DNA from: Streptomyces sp. NBC_01314
GTDB taxonomy: Bacteria > Actinomycetota > Actinomycetes > Streptomycetales > Streptomycetaceae
Length of the DNA stretch: 64,000 nucleotides
Direction: 5' to 3'
NCBI RefSeq assembly: GCF_041435215.1
Contig: NZ_CP108394.1
Location: forward strand, 744,001 to 808,000
The notes under the pieces were generated by a model. The model was given only the letters and a program-made list of their open reading frames with translations, was not told the DNA's origin and did not search any database. The translations under genes and the position numbers were made by a program. Positions within the stretch are counted from its first letter, which is position 1, and each line of letters opens with the position of its first letter. Of this stretch, positions 1-9,869 are shown in pieces.

Positions 1-1587
<1,587 letters not shown>

Positions 1588-1591
<4 letters not shown>

Positions 1592-2355
1592 GGGTGGGTG
1601 TGGGCCATGGCGCCGGTGACCTCCGGGTGCGCGTGGGTGTGGCCGTGGTCGTGGTCGTGGTCGTGGAGCCGGCGGGCCATGACCGGCGCGTGGACGGGTA
1701 CGCCGTCCGCGGCCGCCATCGCCCTGTCGAGCAGAGCGCCGACCCCCCGCCCCAGGCGTGCCGAGGTCAGGATCACCTCGACTCCCGGATTGACCTGCTG
1801 CACGTTCGCGCGGAACGCGACCTCGTCGAACTCGACGGCCGCCGCGATGTCGGTCTTGGTGACCACGACCAGCTGGGCGAGGCCGAAGGCGGTGGGGTAC
1901 TTGAGCGGCTTGTCCTCGCCCTCCGTCACGGAGGCGAGGACGACCCTCAGCGTCTCCCCCAGGTCGTAGGAGGCAGGGCAGACGAGGTTGCCGACGTTCT
2001 CCACGAACAGCAGCCGGGTACCGTCGGGCAGCCATCCGTCCAGGTGCCCGGCGAGCATTCCCGCCTCCAGATGACACAGCCCGTCGGTGAGCACCTGCTT
2101 GACCGGGACGCCCGAACGCGCCAGACGTACCGCGTCGTTCTCGGTGGCGAGATCGGCGCTCAGCGCCGCTACGGGAACGGACCGCTCGCGTGCCCGCAGC
2201 AGTTCCTGCTCCAGCAGCGCGGTCTTGCCGCTGCCCGGACTGGACAGCAGATTGACGACCGCGGTGCCTCGCGCCGTGAGGGCGGCGCGCAGTTGGTGGG
2301 CGCTCGCGTCGTTCTTCGCGAGTACGGCCTGGCGCAGGTCGGCGACACGGCACAT
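1588..2355 (-). CDS. hypB: HypB, GTPase for nickel insertion
   Basis: HypB is a cytoplasmic GTPase that works with HypA to load nickel into the hydrogenase large subunit. 255 residues. Seen: Walker [15 protein letters not shown] (near residue 37), Mg-binding and switch region [12 protein letters not shown], the metal-site [28 protein letters not shown], and the guanine-specificity motif VVTKTDI. The odd point is the tail: a histidine-rich stretch ([13 protein letters not shown]) sits at the C-terminus, whereas the nickel-storage His-rich region of many HypB proteins is N-terminal. It starts 3 nt after the hypA stop and its own stop overlaps hypF. Confidence 0.95.
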
Positions 2356-2358
2356 GGT

Positions 2359-2757
2359 TCAGCGCTCCTCGGAGATCGGTTCGCGGGTGGGCGCGTGCGC
2401 GGAGCCGCCGTCCTCCCAGCGCACGTCGACGATCTGCAGTTCCCGGCCCGCGAGCAGGTCGGTACGCGTCCCCCCGCACGCCGGGCAGGTCAGCCGGGGC
2501 GGCATGCCGACGGCCCATTCGTGTGCGCAGGGGGTGCAGCGGGCCCGTCCCGGCACCGCTTCGGTGAGCAGTTCGGCGCCTTCCAGCAGGGTTCCGGCGC
2601 AGGCCAGTTCGAAGGAGAAGGCGAGCGCGTCGGGTACGACACCGGCGAGTTCGCCCACCTGGAGCCGTACCGAACGCACTGCCGTGATGCCCCCGGCCCG
2701 GTCGGCGGCCTCCGCGACCTGGTCGACGACGGCCAGCGCGACGGACATCTCATGCAT
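2359..2757 (-). CDS. hypA: HypA, nickel metallochaperone
   Basis: HypA hands nickel to the large subunit together with HypB. 132 residues, slightly longer than the usual ~115. Seen: the N-terminal MHEMSVA with the conserved nickel-binding His2, the [11 protein letters not shown] region, and a zinc site made of two C-x2-C pairs (CTPC and CPAC, near residues 75 and 91). The RBS GGAG lies about 8 nt upstream of the ATG. The gene follows a 146-nt gap after the small membrane peptide and is tightly followed by hypB, so hypA-hypB-hypF form one block. Confidence 0.93.
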   Translation of the reverse strand: MHEMSVALAVVDQVAEAADRAGGITAVRSVRLQVGELAGVVPDALAFSFELACAGTLLEGAELLTEAVPGRARCTPCAHEWAVGMPPRLTCPACGGTRTDLLAGRELQIVDVRWEDGGSAHAPTREPISEER

Positions 2758-2903
2758 GGGGTCTCCGTCCTTTTCGCTGCCTGCCTTCCGCCGGGGTTCA
2801 TTACAGGCGTGCGCACCCGGGTCGCCCGGCCCGGCACGCCGTCACGGGGCGGCAGGTACGCCGTTCGACGCAACCGCGCGGCGCACCAGCCGTCGTCCGT
2901 GGT

Positions 2904-3008
2904 TCACATCCGTCGGATCCGCAGGTAGCGCCTGATGTCCGGCAGCACCTCGGCGGCCACGGCGACCAGGGCGGCCACGGCCGCTCCACCGATGACGATC
3001 TTCTTCAT
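2904..3008 (-). CDS. 34-residue membrane peptide, DUF6893-like
   Basis: A 34-residue ORF: MKKIVIGG, an Ala/Val-rich hydrophobic segment of about 13 residues, VLPDIRRYLR and a basic end IRRM. A good RBS (AGGAGAG) sits 5-11 nt before the ATG, and the start is 11 nt downstream of the protease stop on the same strand. It looks like one membrane segment with a basic C-terminal tail. It resembles the small DUF6893-type proteins that I recall from actinobacterial hydrogenase loci; that match is from memory. The function is unknown. Its place in the operon suggests a membrane tether or maturation factor, which is inference. Confidence 0.7.
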   Translation of the reverse strand: MKKIVIGGAAVAALVAVAAEVLPDIRRYLRIRRM

Positions 3009-3019
3009 CCCGTCTCTCC

Positions 3020-3565
3020 TCATGTCGAAGCCTCAGCGGTTGAGGCCTGCACCACGGACGGCTCACCGTTCCGCAGCAGCTCTTCGATCAGCCGGACCGC
3101 CTCCGGTACCGCGTCGGACACCGGCGTGCTGAGGCCGATGCGCTCGTCCACCGAGGCCGGTTCGCATCCGACGACCAGGACGCGGCGTGGCGGCTCACCG
3201 CCGGTCCCGGCGCACAGAGTGCCCAGCAGCGCCAGAACCGTGTCGGGGGTCATCCGGTGGCCGTCCAGGGCGGGGGCGCCCGGCGACGGGTTCGGGCGGT
3301 CGACGTCGTGTTCGATGACGTACAGCGTGCCGGGGGCTTCGCCGCGTGCCGTGGCGTCCACGAGGACGAGGGTGTCGTAGCCGTCCAGAAGCTGATACGC
3401 GAGGTGCACGCCACGCACCCCGATGTCCACGACCTCGACGTGTCCGGGCAGGTCGCGCTCGGCGAGCCGGCGTGCGGTCTCCACACCGAAGCCGTCGTCG
3501 CCGAGGAAGATGTTGCCGATGCCGGCGACGAGAGTCCTGGAGCCCGGCTGCGCAGGGGGGTTCAT
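3020..3565 (-). CDS. Hydrogenase maturation endopeptidase, M52 (HyaD/HycI) family
   Basis: Nickel-dependent endopeptidase expected to cut the C-terminal extension of the large subunit after metal insertion. 181 residues. Seen: GIGNIFLGDDGFGVE near the N-terminus with the metal-binding Asp/Glu, the VVDIGVRGVHLAYQLLDGYDTLVLVDA core with the second acidic ligand, and GHRMTPD with a possible His ligand. This is the usual M52 layout and size. Its ATG overlaps the stop of the preceding 476-residue gene (ATGA), so the two are translationally coupled. The matching substrate, a large subunit with 23 residues after DPCLPCGVH, lies in the same operon. Confidence 0.9.
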   Translation of the reverse strand: MNPPAQPGSRTLVAGIGNIFLGDDGFGVETARRLAERDLPGHVEVVDIGVRGVHLAYQLLDGYDTLVLVDATARGEAPGTLYVIEHDVDRPNPSPGAPALDGHRMTPDTVLALLGTLCAGTGGEPPRRVLVVGCEPASVDERIGLSTPVSDAVPEAVRLIEELLRNGEPSVVQASTAEAST

Positions 3566-4992
3566 ACGCCGCCCTCCAGCGGTGTGACCTCGTCGGGCTG
3601 GAAGTACAGGAAGCGCCCCTGCTCGCGGCGGATGTCGGCGCCCGGGTCGCCCTCCACGGTGACCGCCAGGTGCACCCCGCCGTCGACGTCGTGCAGTACC
3701 GCCTCAACTGTGGCGGTGCGGCCCCGCAGGAAGATGTCCTGCGCGTCGGTGCGCCGAAGGCCCGGGTGCAGCTCGACGCGGCTTCCCCGGCCCACCGGCC
3801 GTCCGTCCACGACCACACGGTCCTGCGCCGGGTCGAAGCCCGCGTCGCTCGCGGGGTCCCACCAGGGCGTGTCGGGCCGGCCCACCCCGTACTCGTCGGG
3901 GAAGCCGTCGGTCGGGGCGGCCGGGCCGGGGCGGGTCACCTCGCGCAGGCTCCGTACCGCTCCGTGCAGCCGCTCCAGCACCTCGGCCGGCATCGAGTCC
4001 GCCAGCTCGATCACGGCGGCCGCCCGTTCGTCGGTGCCGCGGGCCTCGCGTTTCTCCTCGTCGGTGAGAGCCGCGGTGCGCAGCGCGAGGATCTCGTCGA
4101 TCTCCGTGGCGTCGTAGAGCGCGCCGGGGCTCTCCGGGGCGATGGCCGGATGGTCCTCCAGGATGATCGGCGAGGACAGCACGAGGTCGGCACGGCCGGG
4201 TTCACCGGCGAGTACGGGCCAGGTGTGCAGGTTGCGGCAGGCGGCGACCGCGCCCTTCGCCCACTCGGGGGGATCGGTCATCGACAGGAACGATCCGGCG
4301 CTGAGGGCCATCAGGAGGTGGGTGGCCACCAGGGAGTGCGGCAGTGCCGCTTCCCGGTCGGCGCCGTGTCCCTCGGGCGGTGTCCAGTCGCTGGTGTTCT
4401 CGACGACTGCGGTCAGCCGCAGGGTCCGGTAGGGACCGTCGAGTTCGCGGGCGGACAGCCGGACCGTCCCGCTGATCTCCTCGCGCCGCCGGAGCAGTCG
4501 GCCGACGGTACGGCCGGCCGCGTCCAGGACGGGTGCGGTGTCCTCCCGGGCCGGGAGCCGGAAGGCATGGGTGACGCCGTCGCCGAGGAGTTCGTCCACC
4601 GGCGCGATCACCTCCACACGTTCCTCGATCCCCTCGTCCCAGGGCACCAGCACCCGGTCGTCGAGGTCGAGTTCGGCGACGGTGTCGAAGCCGCCGTCCG
4701 GGCGGACCCGCTGCACCGTGCGCCGCCGGGCGTGCAGGAAGCGCACCTCGACCGAGAGGGTCGCGCCCGTTCTCGGTTCCATCAGGCATTCGGTGTGCTG
4801 GAAGTCGTGCTCCTCGCACTCGGCGCCCCAGGCGGGCGGCACGAGCACCCCGAACTGCCAGCGCAGCCGGTTCTTGGCCGCCGAGGCGCGGTACGGGTAG
4901 AGCACATAGCCCTCGAAGAGGACGGCGTCGGCCACCTGCCGGGCGAGGGCGAACCGCTCCTCGGTCTCGGCGGCGAACGCGGTGACGGTCAC
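3562..4992 (-). CDS. Conserved hydrogenase-operon protein of unknown function, 476 aa
   Basis: No family recognised. The open frame extends much further upstream (to about 6174), but the true start is taken as GTG 4992 because it overlaps the stop of the DUF6084-like gene (GTGA) and the upstream part is out-of-frame shadow. The protein opens VTVTAFAAETEERFALARQV, has no signal peptide or membrane segment, and is rich in acidic residues and Arg. It contains an HDFQHTEC stretch and ends in an immunoglobulin-like or ferredoxin-clamp-like section (GVGRPDTPWWDPASDAGF, then VAVTVEGDP-type strands). It sits between the DUF6084-like gene and the protease in a chain with no intergenic space, so it is probably a dedicated assembly or electron-transfer partner. 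This is inference. Confidence 0.8.
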   Translation of the reverse strand: MTVTAFAAETEERFALARQVADAVLFEGYVLYPYRASAAKNRLRWQFGVLVPPAWGAECEEHDFQHTECLMEPRTGATLSVEVRFLHARRRTVQRVRPDGGFDTVAELDLDDRVLVPWDEGIEERVEVIAPVDELLGDGVTHAFRLPAREDTAPVLDAAGRTVGRLLRRREEISGTVRLSARELDGPYRTLRLTAVVENTSDWTPPEGHGADREAALPHSLVATHLLMALSAGSFLSMTDPPEWAKGAVAACRNLHTWPVLAGEPGRADLVLSSPIILEDHPAIAPESPGALYDATEIDEILALRTAALTDEEKREARGTDERAAAVIELADSMPAEVLERLHGAVRSLREVTRPGPAAPTDGFPDEYGVGRPDTPWWDPASDAGFDPAQDRVVVDGRPVGRGSRVELHPGLRRTDAQDIFLRGRTATVEAVLHDVDGGVHLAVTVEGDPGADIRREQGRFLYFQPDEVTPLEGGV

Positions 4993-5681
4993 GGGTCGGT
5001 CCTTCCGGTGGTGCCGGTGAGCGCGCGGAACGGGTCGCTCGCGGGCGGGTCGGCGGCGGCGCTTGCGTCGAGCAGGGCCTTGAGGGTGGCTTCCCAGGAG
5101 GGCAGCGCGCGTCGGGAGCGGTAGGCGAGGAGGGCGTCCATGGTGTCGCGGGGCAGCCGGATCCAGCCGCAGCCGGGGAAGTGCTGCTCGACCATCTCCC
5201 GCCAGGCGGCGACCGGCATCCGGAACGCCGCCTCCCGGTCCCACGGGACCGGTTCGATCCGGAAGCCGGCGTCGCCGGTGAACGCCGTACCGGAGAAGAG
5301 CATCAGCAAGGGGACCTCGCCCTCGGTGAGGGCGTTGAGGTAGCGGGTGGCGGCGATCTCCATGTCGTAGGTGCAGGGCACGACGAGGTCGGTCTCGATC
5401 TCCCCGGTGAAGCTCGGAACCATCACCGAGACCTGGGCGAACTGCACGGGCTGGAGACTGCTGCCCCAGCGTGAGCGCTCGCCGAAGAGGTCCGCCAGCC
5501 CTTCGGCCTCGGCGGGCTCGTAGCCGCGTCGGGCGGGTTCGATGCGGATCTGGCAGCGCAGCGCGAGTGCGTGCACGCGCGCGTTGTCGGCGGCGGTGAC
5601 GCGCAGCCGGAAGACGAGGGTCGGTCCGGCGGCGTACCGGTCGGCGCGGACGCCGGTGCAGGCGAAGGAGAACTCCGTCAT
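4989..5681 (-). CDS. DUF6084-like hydrogenase-associated protein
   Basis: 230 residues with no signal peptide. Opens MTEFSFACTGVRADRYAAGP, then ALRCQIRIEPARRGYEPAEAEGL, DLFGERSRWGSSLQPVQFAQV, VPSFTGEIETDLVVPCTYD and a C-terminal PRDTMDALLAYRSRRALPSWE. This matches my memory of the DUF6084 family, which is found in high-affinity hydrogenase operons; no activity is known. The strand-rich, repetitive look suggests a beta-sandwich. Its start overlaps the DUF5947-like stop and its stop overlaps the next gene (GTGA). A role in assembly or regulation of the hydrogenase is inferred only from position. Confidence 0.75.
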   Translation of the reverse strand: MTEFSFACTGVRADRYAAGPTLVFRLRVTAADNARVHALALRCQIRIEPARRGYEPAEAEGLADLFGERSRWGSSLQPVQFAQVSVMVPSFTGEIETDLVVPCTYDMEIAATRYLNALTEGEVPLLMLFSGTAFTGDAGFRIEPVPWDREAAFRMPVAAWREMVEQHFPGCGWIRLPRDTMDALLAYRSRRALPSWEATLKALLDASAAADPPASDPFRALTGTTGRTDP

Positions 5682-6349
5682 GGCCGCACCGCCTCGTCCG
5701 ACGGGCGCGACGAATCGTCCGACGCGCCCCCCGGATCGTCAACGGGCCGGGCGCGGCGCGCGACCTCCGCGAAGAACACGTCCAGGGCAGCGCGTGCCTC
5801 GGCTCCGCCGTCGAAGCCCTGCCACAACAGGCGCATGCGGCCGACGAGTTCGTAGCAGATGTCGATCGGTACGAGGTGGGTCTCGCAGCGTCCGCCGGTG
5901 CGGCGCAGCAGCAGCGCCTCCACGTCGGGTTCGAGGAGTTCGGCCAGGCGGTTGCCGCCGAGGACGGCCGTCCAGGTGGCCGGTTCGAGTTCGCTCTCGG
6001 TGGCTCCGGCCGGGCTCGGGTAGAGGGCGACCAGCCGGTCGAGCGCGGCGTTGCGGAAGAGGAAGGCGACGCCGACCGGGATCTGCAACGCCTCCCACGC
6101 GCTGTCGTCGAGGCGGTGTCCGGGGTCGGTGAGGTAGCGGGCCGGGACCGTGCGGAAGCGGCCCGCGGCGGCACCCGGCTGTTCCATCAGCAGAGCGCAG
6201 GGGACGCAGGCACAGACGAGGGCGCGTTTCTCGGTGTCGACCAGGTGGCGGTGGTCCTCGGGCACCGCCACCGCGCACAGCTCGCACCGCTCCGGCCGCG
6301 GCGGACGTTCTGTCAGGAACCTTCTCAGACCGGCGGTGGCCGCGGTCAT
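5678..6349 (-). CDS. DUF5947-like cysteine-motif protein of the hydrogenase operon
   Basis: 223 residues. The ATG at 6349 was chosen because it overlaps the NifU-like stop (ATGA); the frame is open further upstream but without coding character. Near residue 18 lies a Cys cluster, RCELCAVAVPEDHRHL, followed by ALVCACVPCALLM, giving C-x2-C and C-x-C-x2-C with a His between them: a likely zinc site or Fe-S site. The rest has alternating helices and strands (LLEPDVEALLLRR, IDICYELVGRMRLLW). I recall this as DUF5947. With the adjacent NifU-like protein it may handle Fe-S clusters for the hydrogenase; that is inference. Confidence 0.75.
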   Translation of the reverse strand: MTAATAGLRRFLTERPPRPERCELCAVAVPEDHRHLVDTEKRALVCACVPCALLMEQPGAAAGRFRTVPARYLTDPGHRLDDSAWEALQIPVGVAFLFRNAALDRLVALYPSPAGATESELEPATWTAVLGGNRLAELLEPDVEALLLRRTGGRCETHLVPIDICYELVGRMRLLWQGFDGGAEARAALDVFFAEVARRARPVDDPGGASDDSSRPSDEAVRP

Positions 6350-6879
6350 CGGGCCCCCGTCGGTGCCGTGCTGATCTGGAGGAGCGTGGGCCCGGCGGGG
6401 GTGGTCTGCACGTCGACGGCCCTGACCTCGGGTGCGAAGCAGGCGAGCGCCGCCTCGGCGGCCTGCCGGGCGTCCGCGCCGGAGCCGCAACCGCACCCGC
6501 CACCCGCCCGGGCGCGCACCCGCAGCGTGCCGCTCCGCTCGTCGAAGTCCACGACCTCCAGGGTGTGTTCGCGGACGCTGTCGAGAGCGCGGACGATGCG
6601 GGTGTCGCGGTCCTCGGGGTGCAGGTCGTGCAGGACGAGCAGGCTCGCGACGAGTTCGTCGGCGAGCAGTCCCGCCGACGGTTCGCCGGGCGCGGAGGAC
6701 AGCAGTTGGAGGATACGGGCCAGGCCGGCACCGTAGAAGTCCATGAGGGAGCGGACGAGTTCCTCCGCCGCCGTGGCTGCGGCCGGGTCGCCGCTCGTGG
6801 CCAGTCGGTCCAGCACCTCCTCGACACGGCGTCCGGTCTGCTCGGCGTCGACGGGCCGGGCCGTCGTCGGCGCGCTCAT
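6346..6879 (-). CDS. NifU-like Fe-S protein of the hydrogenase operon
   Basis: 177 residues. The N-terminal half is helical (RRVEEVLDRLATSG, EELVRSLMDFYGAGLARIL). The C-terminal half looks like a NifU C-terminal domain, but the usual C-x2-C is embedded in a Gly-rich GGGCGCGSGADARQ near residue 130. It could bind an Fe-S cluster for delivery or act as an electron carrier for the hydrogenase. The start overlaps the large-subunit stop (ATGA), so its output is tied to that of the large subunit. NifU-like genes next to group 1h hydrogenases are a known pattern; which role it plays here is open. Confidence 0.82.
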   Translation of the reverse strand: MSAPTTARPVDAEQTGRRVEEVLDRLATSGDPAAATAAEELVRSLMDFYGAGLARILQLLSSAPGEPSAGLLADELVASLLVLHDLHPEDRDTRIVRALDSVREHTLEVVDFDERSGTLRVRARAGGGCGCGSGADARQAAEAALACFAPEVRAVDVQTTPAGPTLLQISTAPTGAR

Positions 6880-8660
6880 CCGCCCAGTCCGCTCAGGCCG
6901 GTGGGCACGTGCATCGACTTCACTGTCTTGCCGCCGCCGACGTACATGTGGACACCGCAGGGCAGACAGGGGTCGAAGCTGCGGACCGCGCGCATGATGT
7001 CGATGCCCTTGAAGTTCTCCGGGGTGTTCTCCTCGAAGATGGGCGTGTTCTGTACGGCGTCCTCGTACGGGCCGGGGGTGCCGAAGCTGTCCCTGGTGCT
7101 GGCGTTCCAGGGCGTGGGCGGGTACGGGTGGTAGTTGGCGATCTTGCCGTCGCGGATCACCATGTGGTGGGAGAGGACACCGCGGACCGCCTCGGTGAAG
7201 CCGACGCCGATGCTCTCGTCAGGAACCTCGAACTTCTCCCAGGTCTGAGTGCGTCCGGCGCGGACCTCCGCCAGGCCCTTCTCCGCGCAGTGCAGGGCGA
7301 CGGCGGCGGCGTACGCCTGGAAGTAGGTGCGGGCGCGGTTGCGTTCCAGCGCGTTGGACCACTGCGGGATCTTCCACTCGAAGGTGGTCTCCGGCTTGGT
7401 CATCGTGCGGGGCAGGTTGATGACCACGCTGTGGCCGGTGGCCTTGACGTACCCGATGTCGACGAGCCCGGACAGGGCGGTGGACCACAGGCGGGCGATG
7501 GGGCCGCCGCCGGTGTCCAGGGCGAGGTGGTCCTTGCCGTCGAACCAGCGGGGTGACATGACCCAGCTGTACTTGTCGTCGAAGTTCCGCTTCTGGGGGG
7601 CGGGGATGGTGTGCTGGTTCCACGGGTGGCGCGGGTCCACCGGGTTGCCGAGCGGGTCGTGGGTCACGAACTGCTCCTGGCCCTGCCAGTCCTCGTAGTA
7701 GGAGCTGCCCAGCAGGATGCGGATGCCGAGGTTGATCTCGGTGAGGTCGTTGGTGACGAGTTTGCCGTCGACGACGATGCCCGGGGTGACGAACATCTTC
7801 CGTCCCCAGTCGGTCATGTTGGCGTAGGTGAAGTCGCAGTACTCGGGGTCGTTGAGCGCGCCCCAGCAGCCGAGCATGACCCGGCGGCGGCCCACCTCCT
7901 CGTACCCGGGCAGGGCCTCGTAGAAGAAGTCGAACAGGTCGTCGTGCAGGGGCACGACGCGCTTCATGAACTCCACGTACCGCATCAGGCGGCTCATGTA
8001 GTCCGTGAAGAGCTGCACGGAGGCGATGGTGCCGACGCCGCCCGGGTAGAGCGTGGAGGGGTGCACATGGCGACCCTCCATCAGGCAGAACATCTCGCGG
8101 GTGTAGCGGCTGACCTGGAGGGCCTCGCGGTAGAACTCGCCCTCCAGGGGGTTCAGCGAGCGCATGATGTCGGCGATGGTGCGGTAACCGTGCTCGGCGG
8201 CGTGCGGGGCCTCGGTCCGCTCGGCGAGTTCGAGGACGCCGGGGTTGGTCTCCTTGACCATCTTCTCGCAGTAGTCGACCCCCACCAGGTTCTCCTGGAA
8301 GATGTTGTGGTCGAACATGTACTCCGCCGACTCGCCGAGGTTGATGATCCACTCGCCGAGGTGCGGGGGCTTCACTCCGTACGCCATGTTCTGCGCGTAC
8401 ACCGAGCAGGTGGCGTGGTTGTCGCCGCAGATGCCGCAGATGCGGCTGGTGATGAAGTGGGCGTCGCGGGGGTCCTTGCCGCGCATGAAGACGCTGTAGC
8501 CGCGGAAGACCGACGACGTGCTGTAGCACTCCGCGACCCGCTTCTGCTTGAAGTCGATCTTCGTGTGGATGCCCAGGCTGCCCACGATCCGGGTGATCGG
8601 GTCCCAGGCCATCTCCACCAGGCCACTGCCGTCGCCGGCCGTCTTCGTCTTCGGTGCCAT
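6876..8660 (-). CDS. hhyL: [NiFe] hydrogenase large subunit, group 1h
   Basis: Catalytic subunit that oxidises H2 at a NiFe(CN)2CO site. 594 residues. Both metal-binding motifs are intact: RICGICGDNH (Cys75, Cys78) and DPCLPCGVH (Cys565, Cys568, ending at His571). 23 residues follow His571 and should be removed by the M52 protease encoded in the operon. Long insertions and the motif context (SSVFRGYSVFMRGKDPRDAH) fit the high-affinity actinobacterial group 1h (formerly group 5) enzymes that scavenge atmospheric H2. It follows the small-subunit gene after a 120-nt spacer. A weak RBS (GAAGGG) lies about 12 nt upstream of the ATG. Confidence 0.96.
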   Translation of the reverse strand: MAPKTKTAGDGSGLVEMAWDPITRIVGSLGIHTKIDFKQKRVAECYSTSSVFRGYSVFMRGKDPRDAHFITSRICGICGDNHATCSVYAQNMAYGVKPPHLGEWIINLGESAEYMFDHNIFQENLVGVDYCEKMVKETNPGVLELAERTEAPHAAEHGYRTIADIMRSLNPLEGEFYREALQVSRYTREMFCLMEGRHVHPSTLYPGGVGTIASVQLFTDYMSRLMRYVEFMKRVVPLHDDLFDFFYEALPGYEEVGRRRVMLGCWGALNDPEYCDFTYANMTDWGRKMFVTPGIVVDGKLVTNDLTEINLGIRILLGSSYYEDWQGQEQFVTHDPLGNPVDPRHPWNQHTIPAPQKRNFDDKYSWVMSPRWFDGKDHLALDTGGGPIARLWSTALSGLVDIGYVKATGHSVVINLPRTMTKPETTFEWKIPQWSNALERNRARTYFQAYAAAVALHCAEKGLAEVRAGRTQTWEKFEVPDESIGVGFTEAVRGVLSHHMVIRDGKIANYHPYPPTPWNASTRDSFGTPGPYEDAVQNTPIFEENTPENFKGIDIMRAVRSFDPCLPCGVHMYVGGGKTVKSMHVPTGLSGLGG

Positions 8661-8780
8661 CAGTGTGCGTGCCCTTCGTTGCGTCGTTGCGCGGGAGGTT
8701 GGGGTGGGGGTGCGCGAAGCGGGGAGCGGACCACTCGCGGCTGCTTCGACCGCTACGGCCGCTTCGGCCGCTTCGACGGC
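8661..8780. repeat. Spacer between small- and large-subunit genes with a 9-bp micro-repeat
   Basis: The only real gap inside the hydrogenase structural operon. Between about 8742 and 8778 the motif GAAGCGGCC (minus strand) recurs in slightly varied form three to four times just after the small-subunit stop. No start codon with RBS lies inside except that of the large subunit. It may form a weak hairpin that affects processing; this is speculative. Confidence 0.4.
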
Positions 8781-9869
8781 TCACCACGGGGGCCGGTATC
8801 CGGTGGTGATCTTGTCTCCGGTACGGCGCCACTTGGGCTCCTTGTCCACCGTCTTGGCGGTGATCGACCGCAGCCTGCGGACGACGGCGCCGTACGCCCC
8901 GCTGGCGTTGCTGGAGAGCTTGGCGCCGGGGGGCTCGTCCATGAACGGCATGAACTTGTCGGGGAACCCGGGCATGGTGCAGGCGATGCAGATGCCGCCG
9001 ACGTTGGGGCAGCCGCCGATCCCGTTCATCCAGCCGCGCTTGGGCACATTGCACTTGACGACCGGGCCCCAGCAGCCGAGCTTGACCAGGCAGGTCGGCG
9101 AGTCGTACGACAGGGCGAACTGGCCCTGTTCGTAGTAGCCCGCGCGGTCGCAGCCCTCGTGCACGGTGGCCCCGAAGAGCCAGGTGGGACGCAGCTTGTC
9201 GTCCAGCGGGATCATCGGGGCGGAGCCGGCCGCCTGGTAGAGCAGGTAGGTGAGCGTCTCGGAGAAGTTGTCGGGCTGGATGGGACAGCCCGGGACGCAC
9301 ACGATGGGGATGCCTGCGTGGGACTTCCAGTCCCAGCCGAGGTAGTCCGGCACACCCATCGCACCGGTCGGGTTGCCCGCCATGGCGTGGATGCCGCCGT
9401 AGGTGGCGCACGTACCGATGGCGACGACCGCCAGCGCCTTCGGGGCGAGCCGGTCGATCCACTCGCTGGTGGTGATCGGCTGGCCGGTCTCCGGGTTGTC
9501 GCCGAAGCCGCACCAGTAGCCCTCGGGCTTGATCGACTCGTTGGGGATGGAGCCCTCGACGACCAGGACGAACGGATCGATCTCGCCCCGTTCCCCCTTG
9601 AAGAACCACTCGATGAACGTGTCCGAGCCGCCGACGGGCCCGCACTCGAAGTCGATGAGCGGCCAGTGGACGGCGATCTTCGGAAGGCCGGGCAGCACAC
9701 CGAGCACGATCTCCTCGATGCTGGGCTGCATGGCCGCCGTCAACGCGACCGAGTCACCGTCGCAGCTCAGGCCCGCGTTGATCCAGAGAATGTGGATCGT
9801 GGGTGTCTCGTCGGCGGGCGCGCCGCCTGCGTTCGCGGCATCGACTGTTCCCGGCGTCGCCTCAGTCAT
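8781..9869 (-). CDS. hhyS: [NiFe] hydrogenase small subunit, group 1h, Asp-type proximal cluster
   Basis: Electron-transfer subunit carrying three Fe-S clusters. 362 residues, no Tat signal peptide, so the enzyme should mature inside the cell. The first cluster motif reads LSCDGDS (Cys36, Asp39) in place of the usual C-T-G-C, and further ligands are seen in IGTCATYGG, CVPGCPIQP, VHEGCDRAGYYEQG, LGCWGPVVKCN and GGICIACTMPGF. Replacement of one proximal-cluster Cys by Asp is a reported feature of group 1h enzymes and is linked to oxygen insensitivity. A strong RBS (AGGAGG) lies 8 nt before the ATG. It is the first structural gene of the operon, after the hypX-side gap. Confidence 0.96.
   Translation of the reverse strand: MTEATPGTVDAANAGGAPADETPTIHILWINAGLSCDGDSVALTAAMQPSIEEIVLGVLPGLPKIAVHWPLIDFECGPVGGSDTFIEWFFKGERGEIDPFVLVVEGSIPNESIKPEGYWCGFGDNPETGQPITTSEWIDRLAPKALAVVAIGTCATYGGIHAMAGNPTGAMGVPDYLGWDWKSHAGIPIVCVPGCPIQPDNFSETLTYLLYQAAGSAPMIPLDDKLRPTWLFGATVHEGCDRAGYYEQGQFALSYDSPTCLVKLGCWGPVVKCNVPKRGWMNGIGGCPNVGGICIACTMPGFPDKFMPFMDEPPGAKLSSNASGAYGAVVRRLRSITAKTVDKEPKWRRTGDKITTGYRPPW

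Noticed and set aside
4993-6174. N-terminal extension of the 476-residue hydrogenase-operon protein
   Set aside because: The frame is open but overlaps two real genes in another phase and is Arg/Pro-rich shadow; the GTGA overlap at 4989-4992 marks the start.
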